Assembly: GCA_021789695.1 (NCBI GenBank) | Contig: JAJYJH010000021.1 | Location: forward strand, 1 to 32,387 | Source: a bacterium | Lineage (GTDB): Bacteria; Elusimicrobiota; Elusimicrobia; Elusimicrobiales; UBA9959 | Length of the DNA stretch: 32,387 nucleotides | Direction of reading: 5' to 3' | Part shown: piece after piece, positions 1 to 7,834 of the stretch | Numbering within the stretch: position 1 is the first letter of the stretch | Layout: every line of letters starts with the position of its first letter | The notes under the pieces: generated by a model | Databases searched by the model: none | What the model saw: the letters and a program-made list of their open reading frames with translations, nothing else | Told to the model about the DNA's origin: nothing | Translations under genes and position numbers: made by a program

Positions 1-933
1 TTCGGCTACCGCACCAAGATAGAGTACAGTTTCACCGGCGAGCCCGGCGCGCTGAGCTTCGCCTTCCACAAGCGCGGCAACTACCGCGAGAAATATCTGC
101 TGCCCGACGGCTGCGCGCTGATAAGCCACGCCGCCAACGCCGCCGCGAAGAAGGTACTGGAGACGCTCAACGGCCTAAAGCTCTCCACCGCAGACCTTAA
201 GACCCTGATAATCCGCGAGGCCAAGAACCCGGGCGCGCGCGTAGCCGCGCTGTTCCTGAAGCGGCAGGACATAGAGTTGCCGGACATGAAGGTGGAGGGG
301 CTCGACGGCTTCCTCGCCGTCTACTCCAACCCGGTCAGTTCCGTCAGCCAGGTGGACGCTATCCTGAAGACCTGGGGGCACGAATTCGTGACCGAGGAGA
401 TACTGGGCGACAAGTTCTATTATGGTTTCGATTGTTTTTTCCAGAACAACGTAGAGCTGTTCACCGAGGCCTTGAAGGAGATCCGCGCCGCCGCTTACAA
501 GTGCGGCAAGCTGGTGGACCTCTATTCCGGAGTGGGCGTGATAGGCCTGTCCATGCGCGACCTCGCCGACAAGGTGCTCGCGGTGGAAGCCTCCGACCGC
601 TCGGCGAAGTACGCCGCGCTGAACGCCGAAAGCCTCGGCGCAAAGAACTTCGAGATGCTCTGCTCGCTGTCGGAGAAGACGAAGGACGACATCTTCGACG
701 GGACGGACATCCTGGTGCTGGACCCGCCGCGCGCGGGACTGCACAACAAGGTGATAAAGCGCGTCATGGAGATTCTGCCGAAGCGCATCATCTACCTGTC
801 CTGCAACCCGATAACGCTAGGCCGGGACGCGGCTTTTTTCCTGGAGAAGTACAAGATAATCAGGGCGACCGGCTTCGACTTCTACCCCAACACCCCTCAC
901 GCCGAGACGCTGCTGGTCTTCGAGCGGACCTGA
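1..933 (+). CDS. TrmA/RlmD-family RNA (uracil-C5)-methyltransferase, 5' truncated by window edge
   Basis: The frame is open from base 1, so the N-terminus lies outside the window; about 310 codons are visible. The C-terminal two thirds is a class I SAM methyltransferase. It has motif I DLYSGVGVIGL, the DPPRAGL motif, the catalytic-cysteine motif LSCNP (Cys at bases 802-804) and the C-terminal PHAETL motif with the general-base Glu. This is the m5U methyltransferase family (TrmA, RlmC, RlmD), which methylates a uridine in tRNA or 23S rRNA through a covalent Cys adduct. The TRAM and Fe-S cysteine region that would separate RlmD from TrmA is not in view, so the substrate is open. It converges on the next gene. 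Confidence 0.88.
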   Translation, partial: FGYRTKIEYSFTGEPGALSFAFHKRGNYREKYLLPDGCALISHAANAAAKKVLETLNGLKLSTADLKTLIIREAKNPGARVAALFLKRQDIELPDMKVEGLDGFLAVYSNPVSSVSQVDAILKTWGHEFVTEEILGDKFYYGFDCFFQNNVELFTEALKEIRAAAYKCGKLVDLYSGVGVIGLSMRDLADKVLAVEASDRSAKYAALNAESLGAKNFEMLCSLSEKTKDDIFDGTDILVLDPPRAGLHNKVIKRVMEILPKRIIYLSCNPITLGRDAAFFLEKYKIIRATGFDFYPNTPHAETLLVFERT

Positions 934-975
934 AGGGCGCGACTTTAGGGCACCATTACCCTGCAGTTGCGCCCT
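934..975. other. inverted repeat between convergent genes
   Basis: Arms of 7 bp (AGGGCGC at 934-940 and GCGCCCT at 969-975) with a nested GGG/CCC pair lie between the converging methyltransferase and the giant secreted protein gene, and reach into the latter's stop codon. It could act as a bidirectional hairpin, but there is no T-run on either strand, so I do not call it an intrinsic terminator. Confidence 0.4.
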
Positions 976-3900
976 ACCTCAGCTGCATGCCGCAGCGGAA
1001 ACCCAGCGTAGCGTCAGAGAACGTCGGGATCTGCCCCATGAAGAAGGACAACGGTCCCGAGGTCGCGCTCGAGATGGGAGTAGTGTTATAAGATCCACCG
1101 CGGGCGGTCATCGCCAGCGGCGCCTGCACCGACCCGGCCGCCATTTCCCCGTCGCCCCAGGCTCCGGCGCCGGTGTTGGGAGTATATAGTCCCCAGTCGG
1201 AGACCAGTTCCCACAGCGAGCCTATCATGTTCTCCGCGCCGAAAGCCGAGACGCAGGCCCCGCCGGCACCGGTAGTAGTAGGGCCGGTGCCGCTGGTGTT
1301 ACAGCTGCCTGCGGGGGTTCCGGCTGCGGCCGCCTGCCATTCCGCGTTAGTTATCAGATGCTTGCCCTCGTTGGCGCATGCCAGATCCGCCTGGAGCCAG
1401 GTGATATAGGCGGAAGGGGTGACCCCTGACACACTGCGCGCGTAGATCGTTTTTCCGGTGCCCGGGCCGCAATCGTGTCCGTCGCTAGAACATGGATAAT
1501 TAGCGGAGGCCGTACCGTATTCAGTACCCCCTGTAGGCGCCGACCAGACGGAGGCCTCGTACTTGTCCACACAGAAGTCTCCGACCTGGACCAGAATATC
1601 GTTAGGGTCATTTGGATTCGTGCAGGAAAGTACGCCCCCTCCGCCTCCCCCGCCGGCGATGTTGCTGGCATAAAAGGCGCCTGTATTAGTCATGCTGGCC
1701 ACTATTACACCCGAAGAATCGCGCCAGACCTGTATATAGCCGCCGCTTCCCGCCACGTCGAGGCGCGCGCCCGCAGAAGCCACGCCGATGGCGACGTTCC
1801 CGAGATTGGTCATCCCAAACCCTCCGGCGTCGCTGCCGGCGGACAGAGTGGCCGAAAGGCTGCCGCCGCCGCCGCCGCCGCCGCCGGCCACCGTGCCGGT
1901 AGCTATCGGCAGGAAAAAGCCGTTAAGATTAACGTAGAGACCTCCCTGGCCAGAGAAGGCGGCCGAATTGTAATAAAGGGCCCCGGCGCCGGCGCCGGAA
2001 GGCTGCGCGGTGAGATTGGCCAGCGCGAGGTAGCCGGAAGCGCTTATCGTGGACGCCAGCAGGCCGCCCGCGGAAACGCCGCCCCCGGCCGAGACGGGGC
2101 CGGAGGCACCGATCCCGCCGGCCACGCCAAGCCCGCCGGAAACCGTCATGCTGGAGTAGGCTGTCAGGTGCCCGGTCTCTGTTATATCTCCGATGTTCAC
2201 CATGTTCTGCCCTCCGGCGTCGCCGCCCGCTGTCAGCACGGAGGAAAGCGTCCCTCCACCTCCGGACGGAAGGTTCCTGAGCTGAGAGCCGTCGGCATAG
2301 AGCACGCCTGACGAGGTCATAGTGGCCACCACGACGCCGCCGGCGTCGCGCCAGAACTGCGCGTAGCCGGCAAGGGAAGGCATGACGTCCAGGCTGGCGC
2401 CTGCCGCTGCCCCTGTCACGCCCAGCGCGCCGCTGACGACAAGGCTGGTGGAGATCTGCACACCCTGCGCCCCAGCCGCGGCCGAAAGGGCGGAAACGTT
2501 CAAGATGTTGAACCCCGCCATATTTATATCTTTGGTGGCTATGTGGTCCCCGAAGTCGTCCCCCCCGCCCACACCGTGGAGAGCCGAACCGTCCAGCGCC
2601 GGCAGTCTGCCTGAGCCATCCAGCTGCACCAGCTGTCCCGCACCGTTGAAGACGTTCCCCTGCAGCGTCACGCTCGAAGCTTTTAGGGTTAACGCTCCGC
2701 CGCCGGCGCCGTCACCGGCAAACTCGTTTGCGTTGGAAACGACTCCCGTCATGCCGCCGCCGCCGGCCACCGTGCCGGTAGCTATCGGCAGGAAAAAGCC
2801 GTTAAGATTAACGTAGAGACCTCCCTGGCCAGAGAAGGCGGCCGAATTGTAATAAAGGGCCCCGGCGCCGGCGCCGGAAGGCTGCGCGGTGAGATTGGCC
2901 AGCGCGAGGTAGCCGGAAGCGCTTATCGTGGACGCCAGCAGGCCGCCCGCGGAAACGCCGCCCCCGGCCGAGACGGGGCCGGAGGCACCGATCCCGCCGG
3001 CCACAATCATACCTGTGGAAATCCGCAGAGCCGGCACTCCCGGAGCTGCGGTAAGGCTGGAGATATTAAGAACGCTGAACCCCGCCATATCTATGTCTTT
3101 GGTGGCGACGTGGTCCCCGAAGTTGTCGGAACCGCTGACTCCGCTGAGAGCAGAGCCGTCTCCGTAATACTTGGCCCCGGCGGGCAGATAGACGTTAGAA
3201 GAGATGTATAGCCCGCCGTAGTACTGGGGCGTGGACGAGGAGATAACTACGTCAGCCGCGACCACAAACCTGGGAGAGGCCACTCCGGAGCCTCCCGTCA
3301 CCGTTACACCTGAGGAGGTAAATATCCCGCCCGAGGCGGTGATGCTGCCCACGTTCACAATGCCGAACCCGCCCGCGTCGTCCCCTGCGGCCAGCGTTGC
3401 GGACAGAGTATCCACGACATTGGCCCCGGTCTGGTCGGAACTGCAGACGAGGTTCCCGCTGAGGTCCACCGTAAGCTTGTCGGTCCCGGTGCAGTGGAAA
3501 GTGTCGAACTTTACCCCGCTGCCTGTGCCGCCGCTTATCTCCAGGCGGGCGGTGGGCGGATTTATCCCAATTCCCACGTTACCGGAGTTCACGGAAAGGC
3601 CTCCGGAGCTGCCGTCCCCGGAAATCCAGTATCCGTTAGTGTCAAGATTGCGAGTCAGAGTATGGTTCCCGAGGTTGTCCCCCGACGGCAGCCCGCGCAG
3701 CGCCGAAGCGTCGGCGTAGAGGACGCCGGCGGCCGACATGGAGGAGACTACGGTACCGTCGGAGGCGCGCCAGATCTGAGTATATCCGCCGGCCGACTGC
3801 ACGTCCAGGCGCGCAGCGGGCGCGGCCACTCCCATGCCTATATTCCCGTCGTCGCGCACCACCAGCAGCGGGCTGAAGGCCTGGTTCTCGGCCAACAATG

Positions 3901-5872
3901 CGTTGGAGGCGGCGGTGTTGTCCGCCCCTGTGACGCGCAGCTTGCTCACGCCCGCGTCCATAGTGCCTATGGCCACCATGGACGATGCCCCCACCGTGTA
4001 TACGGTGTTGGAGGTAACGCCCCAGAGAGAATCCGAGGATTCCAGGTTAAAGGTTCCGTTAAGCGTCACCCAGCCGCCGCCGCTGTAGCCCTGGAATGCG
4101 GCCCCCGTGTAGCGGATAGTGCCGGCGGCAGTTTTGTTGGAATTGCCTATCCGCACTCCTCCGTTGACGTCCAGCGTCTCCTGCGGGGAAGAGGTGCCTA
4201 TGCCGACGCTGCCCGATGCCACTACCAGGCCGGAGGAGATGTAGACACCGGGGACGGAGAGCGCCTGCGCGGTGAAGGCCGCGGTCGAGGAGAAGACGGA
4301 CGCCCCCGCGACGGTCACGCTGGAATATACCGTCACCGGGCCGGAGGCTGTGACGGCGCCGGCGTCCTTCACGTCGAAACCCGACATATTGAGCGCCTGG
4401 GTGGCTGTATGGTTGCCCAGGTTGTCCGCGCTGGGGAGCCCTCTCATATGGGACGCGTCGGCGTAAAAAGCGCCGGTGTCCGTCATGGAGGCAACCGCCA
4501 CTCCGGCTGAATCGCGCCAGATCTGCATATAAGTGCCCGGAGCGGAGGCCTGCACGTCGAGCCTGCCCACCGCAGTCCCTGCTCCGATGGCCACGCTCCC
4601 GAGGTTGACCATCCCATAGCCGCCGGCGTTGGCGCCCGCGTTGAGGGTGGCATCGAGGGGATCCACGATATTTCCGGAGGCGGCGCCTATCCCGGTAAGC
4701 CCCGATCCGTCGCCGTAATATTTCGCTCCGGGGGGGAGGTAGATATTGGTGGAAACCAGGACCCCGCCGTAATAGTTAGGCGCCGCGGAGGAGACGCGCA
4801 CCCCCTGGGACAGCGTCAGCGCGGCGGCCGAAACGCCGCGGACATCCGTTACCGTCAAGCTGCTGATGAAGGTAGCTGGAGAAGAAAGTAACGGCACGTT
4901 CTGGGACAGCCTGGCTTCCGGCAGGGAACCCGAGGCTACAGCCGAAGCGTCCAGCCCCGTCAGGCCGGAACCGTTCCCGTAATATTTCGCTCCGGCGGGG
5001 AGGTAGACGTTGGTGGAGACCAGGATCCCGCCGTATTCGGCTTGGGAAGCCGACGAGATAAGCACTTCTGGCGCAAAGGCGAGGCTGGAAGCGCCCACGG
5101 CGCCGGCGTTCACGATGCTCTGTCCGCCCGCGTCGTTGCCTGCGCCGAGAGTGGCGGACAACGTGTCGACCACGTTGCCGGACGGCAGGTTCCTGAGCCC
5201 GGAAGCGTCGGCAAAAAGCTCGCCAGAAGCGCTCATGGAGGCCACTAGCACCGCGCCGCTGGCGTCGCGCCAGAACTGGGAGTAGCCAGCGCTCGAGGAG
5301 GTGTCAGGCTTAATATCCAGCGCCGCCGCCGGGATGGGCACGCCTATCCCGGCACGGCCTGAGAAAGAGACATAGTAGCCGTTCGCGGACACGCTCCAGC
5401 CGGCAGCGGAGCGCTGCGCTGTGCCGTCAGAAAAGACCAGTTGCCCCGGGCCGGATAGGCGCAGGTCTCCCCCGTTCACGGTAAAAGTCCCGGTGGAGGA
5501 TTCCGCCGTGAGAGAGTGCAGGGCGTAAACGGAGGAATAAAGCGGGTCCGGGGGCAGCGGAACGCCGGACACCGTCATCACCACGTAAGGCGTGATATCC
5601 TTCCAGTCTATCGCGGCGAACTGCGCCCCGTTGGACGCGCCAAGTTGATACCGGAAAAGCCCGGTTGAGACCACAATGTCTGTGGAGCCGGAATCCCAGT
5701 ACCTGGACGCGCCAGAAACGTCGGTAATATAGAACTCCATGGGCACCGTGCCGCTGAAAAGGCGCCCGTCCTTCCTGAGAGTCCCCTGGTAGCTTATCAG
5801 CCCGGGAACAGCCGCGGAAGCGACACCGCAGGCCGCGAACAGGGCCGCTACGACAATATACATCCTCTTCAT
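974..5872 (-). CDS. giant secreted modular repeat protein with C-terminal FGE/SUMF1-like domain
   Basis: 1632 aa. I chose the ATG at 5872 because it starts a good signal peptide (MKRMYIVVAALFAACGVASA) and sits behind GAGGTGAG; an upstream in-frame extension has no such features. After the leader comes a YQGTLRKDG...F domain typical of bacterial tail-fibre-like surface proteins. The body is built from interleaved, imperfect modules: a WRD..G.VVASM...G..YADAS.LR.LPSG unit (about residues 200, 450, 700, 1175, 1385), a YYGG..VSTN.YLPAGAKYYG unit (about 280, 365, 885), and an LSATL.AG.DAGG..MVN unit. From about 1415 to the end lies an FGE-sulfatase/C-type-lectin-like domain (DKYEAS, NAEWQAAAAG, SLWELVSDW, RGGSY, GFRC). 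I see no active-site evidence for formylglycine synthesis, so a binding fold is likelier. It is the last gene of the exported-protein operon. Function unknown; surface adhesin or receptor-binding protein is an inference. Confidence 0.85.
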   Translation of the reverse strand: MKRMYIVVAALFAACGVASAAVPGLISYQGTLRKDGRLFSGTVPMEFYITDVSGASRYWDSGSTDIVVSTGLFRYQLGASNGAQFAAIDWKDITPYVVMTVSGVPLPPDPLYSSVYALHSLTAESSTGTFTVNGGDLRLSGPGQLVFSDGTAQRSAAGWSVSANGYYVSFSGRAGIGVPIPAAALDIKPDTSSSAGYSQFWRDASGAVLVASMSASGELFADASGLRNLPSGNVVDTLSATLGAGNDAGGQSIVNAGAVGASSLAFAPEVLISSASQAEYGGILVSTNVYLPAGAKYYGNGSGLTGLDASAVASGSLPEARLSQNVPLLSSPATFISSLTVTDVRGVSAAALTLSQGVRVSSAAPNYYGGVLVSTNIYLPPGAKYYGDGSGLTGIGAASGNIVDPLDATLNAGANAGGYGMVNLGSVAIGAGTAVGRLDVQASAPGTYMQIWRDSAGVAVASMTDTGAFYADASHMRGLPSADNLGNHTATQALNMSGFDVKDAGAVTASGPVTVYSSVTVAGASVFSSTAAFTAQALSVPGVYISSGLVVASGSVGIGTSSPQETLDVNGGVRIGNSNKTAAGTIRYTGAAFQGYSGGGWVTLNGTFNLESSDSLWGVTSNTVYTVGASSMVAIGTMDAGVSKLRVTGADNTAASNALLAENQAFSPLLVVRDDGNIGMGVAAPAARLDVQSAGGYTQIWRASDGTVVSSMSAAGVLYADASALRGLPSGDNLGNHTLTRNLDTNGYWISGDGSSGGLSVNSGNVGIGINPPTARLEISGGTGSGVKFDTFHCTGTDKLTVDLSGNLVCSSDQTGANVVDTLSATLAAGDDAGGFGIVNVGSITASGGIFTSSGVTVTGGSGVASPRFVVAADVVISSSTPQYYGGLYISSNVYLPAGAKYYGDGSALSGVSGSDNFGDHVATKDIDMAGFSVLNISSLTAAPGVPALRISTGMIVAGGIGASGPVSAGGGVSAGGLLASTISASGYLALANLTAQPSGAGAGALYYNSAAFSGQGGLYVNLNGFFLPIATGTVAGGGGMTGVVSNANEFAGDGAGGGALTLKASSVTLQGNVFNGAGQLVQLDGSGRLPALDGSALHGVGGGDDFGDHIATKDINMAGFNILNVSALSAAAGAQGVQISTSLVVSGALGVTGAAAGASLDVMPSLAGYAQFWRDAGGVVVATMTSSGVLYADGSQLRNLPSGGGGTLSSVLTAGGDAGGQNMVNIGDITETGHLTAYSSMTVSGGLGVAGGIGASGPVSAGGGVSAGGLLASTISASGYLALANLTAQPSGAGAGALYYNSAAFSGQGGLYVNLNGFFLPIATGTVAGGGGGGGGSLSATLSAGSDAGGFGMTNLGNVAIGVASAGARLDVAGSGGYIQVWRDSSGVIVASMTNTGAFYASNIAGGGGGGGVLSCTNPNDPNDILVQVGDFCVDKYEASVWSAPTGGTEYGTASANYPCSSDGHDCGPGTGKTIYARSVSGVTPSAYITWLQADLACANEGKHLITNAEWQAAAAGTPAGSCNTSGTGPTTTGAGGACVSAFGAENMIGSLWELVSDWGLYTPNTGAGAWGDGEMAAGSVQAPLAMTARGGSYNTTPISSATSGPLSFFMGQIPTFSDATLGFRCGMQLR
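1862..1885. repeat. GCC trinucleotide microsatellite (8 units)
   Basis: Eight GCC units encode a poly-glycine stretch on the minus strand. The corresponding site in the other copy of the 252-bp duplication (2753-2764) has only four units, which points to slippage after the duplication. Confidence 0.85.
1874..2125. repeat. 252-bp exact direct repeat, copy A
   Basis: I read this as base-for-base identical to 2753-3004. The offset is 879 bp (293 codons), so the duplication is in frame and gives two identical 84-residue segments in the secreted protein (about residues 1249-1333). The encoded segment runs from a Gly/Ala-rich linker through a YLALANLTAQ...LYVNLNGFFLP block. Confidence 0.95.
2753..3004. 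repeat. 252-bp exact direct repeat, copy B
   Basis: Identical to 1874-2125, encoding about residues 956-1040 of the same protein. All other modules of this protein are diverged, so this pair is a recent duplication or gene conversion, or an assembly artefact. Confidence 0.95.
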
Positions 5873-5877
5873 AAAGC

Positions 5878-6693
5878 TCACCTCTTCAAGTTCCCGGCAC
5901 CGGCCTTCTTGAGGACCAGGGAATGGTAGTACAGCGCTTCCTCGTCCCTGCCGTCGAAGGATAGCACCTTGTCGAAATACGCGGCGGAGCCAGTCCAGCG
6001 GCCACGCGAGTACAGGGAAACGGCCTCCGACATGTTCCACAGCTGCCGCTCGACGATGGCCTTGAGACCGGCTATTTTCTCCGCCCTTTTAAGCTGCGCT
6101 TCCGCGGCGCCGGAAAAAGGCAGGCCGCCGTACTTGGCGTGCAGTTCGGAATCTCTGGAGAAAGCCAGCGCCGCCAGCATCCTGGGATCAGCTGTATCGC
6201 GGCCAAGCGCCAGGTAGGGATAGTTCCTTTTTATGGTCCTGTAAAAAATCCCCATTATCTCCCTGTCGGAGGAATCGAGCAGGGGGGCGGTGTCCGAATA
6301 GACGGGGAAGTCCCTCAGCAGGGCCTCATAGGCCTCTACAGCGCCGCGAACCTTATCCGCGTTGGAGGCCATGGAGCAGGCTTCCGAAAAATCCCGTTCC
6401 CAGGCCCTCAAGCGCCTTTTTTTAGCTTCCATCATGCTTTCCTGGCTCTCCTGCGCCTCCTGAGCCCCGTTCAGCAGGCGCTCACGCTCTGCCTCGGCTG
6501 CCATGCGCCGGGAGTCAACCGCTTGCCTGGCGGCAGCGTCAAGCGCGGCGTGCGCCGAGGCGTCGCGAGGATCCGCCACAACTCTGTCTATAAGCGCGAC
6601 AAGCCCTGCGGGCCGTCCTTGGTCCGCGGCCACTGCGCCAGGGATCCCCAGCAGCGCCGCCAAAGCCGCGGCGGCCAAGACAGGAGGCCTCAT
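5878..6693 (-). CDS. exported TPR-like protein of unknown function
   Basis: 271 aa. The N-terminus is a signal peptide (hydrophobic residues 3-22, ending AVAADQG). Residues about 60-105 are charged and rich in Glu, Gln and Lys, likely coiled coil. The C-terminal third (SLYSRGRWTGSAAYFDKVL, then DEEALYYHSLVLKKAG) looks like TPR helices. No catalytic motif is visible. The ATG overlaps the TGA of the upstream PorV-like gene (ATGA) and the stop lies 5 nt before the giant protein's ATG, so it is translationally coupled within the operon. A periplasmic scaffold for the neighbouring outer-membrane or secreted proteins is plausible but inferred from context only. Confidence 0.75.
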   Translation of the reverse strand: MRPPVLAAAALAALLGIPGAVAADQGRPAGLVALIDRVVADPRDASAHAALDAAARQAVDSRRMAAEAERERLLNGAQEAQESQESMMEAKKRRLRAWERDFSEACSMASNADKVRGAVEAYEALLRDFPVYSDTAPLLDSSDREIMGIFYRTIKRNYPYLALGRDTADPRMLAALAFSRDSELHAKYGGLPFSGAAEAQLKRAEKIAGLKAIVERQLWNMSEAVSLYSRGRWTGSAAYFDKVLSFDGRDEEALYYHSLVLKKAGAGNLKR

Positions 6694-7832
6694 TGCCCCG
6701 GCGCTCCGATAAGGTCCCTGGCTTTGCGCATCAGGTCCATGGCCTCACTGTTTTCCGGATCCAGCATAAGGGCCGAGTTAAGTTCAACTACGGCGTCGTA
6801 ATAGCGGCCATCGGCCATCAACGCTCGCCCTTCGGCCGTTTTTTCCTCCGCCTCCTCCTGCTTCCTGGTCAGATGAGGGGTCACGGAGACCGGCTTGTCG
6901 AACTTGTAAGAGAGGCTGAACCTGTGCGCCGGCCCGTACTTGCCGTACGAGGAGAGGGAATAGTCGAATTGCAGCAGCTTCAGAGTCACGCCACCGCCAA
7001 ATCGCAGACCGCCGCCCAGGTCTTCCCCGGAAATATAGCCGGCGCGTACGGAGATCGTACGCCAGACCTGGTACTCGGCTCCGGCGCAGAGCGCCGCCGG
7101 CGAATTATCGTTCTTCTTTATGTCCGCGGAGAAGGTCACAGGGTCTCCGGCGGCCAGAACGATATAGGAAGCCCCGGCCCTGAAGACGGAAGGCGCGGGG
7201 TCGGAGGTCGAATCGAACTTGAAGCCGCCACCCAGAGATTGCGCCGAAACCCCCAGCGCCAGGGTGCCTCCGGGCGCCTTGCCTATCCATAGCCCTCCGA
7301 GGTCCATCAGCGGCGCCGCCGCGTTCACCCCGGCCAGCTTCTCGCGGGCGTACTTAAGAGTGCCTCCGGCGAACAGTCCGTAGCGGCTGTCCTGCCATGG
7401 GCCGTAGAGGCGAGCGGCATAGCTGAACCCTGCAGCCAGGTCTCCGGCGTTCACCTGTCCGTCGGGAACGCCGTTGTTGTCGTAGGCGTCTATGGACGGC
7501 ATACTCAGTTCCATGACCGAGACTGCCGCCACGCCCGAGCGCAGCGGCTGGGCATAGGCCGCCTCCTGGGTGGCCACCCCCTCCAGCCATGAATTGTAGG
7601 TGAAAGCCGCCTCCCGGTAGCCCGTCCTGGCCAGCGCGGCCGGGTTGAGGGCCAGCGCTCCAAGGAGGTCCCCGTATCCGCCCGCGCCGGACTCTCCCAT
7701 GCCCACCACCCGCGGGCTCTGGACTATGCGCAGGAATTCGGCGCCGACCGTGCCTTCCCCCGCCGCCGCGGCCGAGACTAGCGCCGGCGCAAGACAGAAA
7801 GCCAGAATAGCAGTCTTGTGTCCCCTGTTCAT
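6690..7832 (-). CDS. PorV/PorQ (UPF0164)-like outer-membrane protein with C-terminal TPR
   Basis: 380 aa. I chose the ATG at 7832 because it begins a signal peptide (MNRGHKTAILAFCLAPALVSAAAA) two nt after the preceding gene's TAA. The segment GAEFLRIVQSPRVVGMGESG followed by LNPAALAR is the hallmark N-terminus of the PorV/PorQ/UPF0164 family, FadL-like 14-strand beta-barrels. In Bacteroidetes, PorV is the shuttle that takes C-terminal-domain cargo from the type IX translocon. Many alternating Gly/aromatic strands follow. Residues about 330-375 (ALMADGRYYDAVVELNSALM) form a TPR, an extension I do not associate with canonical PorV. The product directly upstream carries a FlgD/T9SS-like C-terminal domain, which fits a cargo and shuttle relation. 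Confidence 0.82.
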   Translation of the reverse strand: MNRGHKTAILAFCLAPALVSAAAAGEGTVGAEFLRIVQSPRVVGMGESGAGGYGDLLGALALNPAALARTGYREAAFTYNSWLEGVATQEAAYAQPLRSGVAAVSVMELSMPSIDAYDNNGVPDGQVNAGDLAAGFSYAARLYGPWQDSRYGLFAGGTLKYAREKLAGVNAAAPLMDLGGLWIGKAPGGTLALGVSAQSLGGGFKFDSTSDPAPSVFRAGASYIVLAAGDPVTFSADIKKNDNSPAALCAGAEYQVWRTISVRAGYISGEDLGGGLRFGGGVTLKLLQFDYSLSSYGKYGPAHRFSLSYKFDKPVSVTPHLTRKQEEAEEKTAEGRALMADGRYYDAVVELNSALMLDPENSEAMDLMRKARDLIGAPGQ

Positions 7833-7834
7833 CC

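Noticed and set aside
432-1091. Plus-strand frame overlapping the methyltransferase
   Set aside because: It is a frame-shifted shadow of the TrmA/RlmD-like gene with Arg-rich composition and no motif.
974-1110. Diversity-generating retroelement variable region at the end of the giant protein
   Set aside because: The fold fits, but there is no reverse transcriptase, no template repeat and no accessory gene in the window, so I keep it only as a low-interest question.
1475-4510. Long plus-strand open frames opposite the giant protein (for example 1475-2311 and 3494-4510)
   Set aside because: They are shadows of the GC-rich antisense strand: no ribosome-binding sites, composition biased to Arg, Gly and His, and the minus-strand frame has clear protein domains.
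5873-6040. N-terminal extension of the giant protein gene
   Set aside because: It overlaps the upstream TPR-like gene, and the ATG at 5872 has both a Shine-Dalgarno and a signal peptide.
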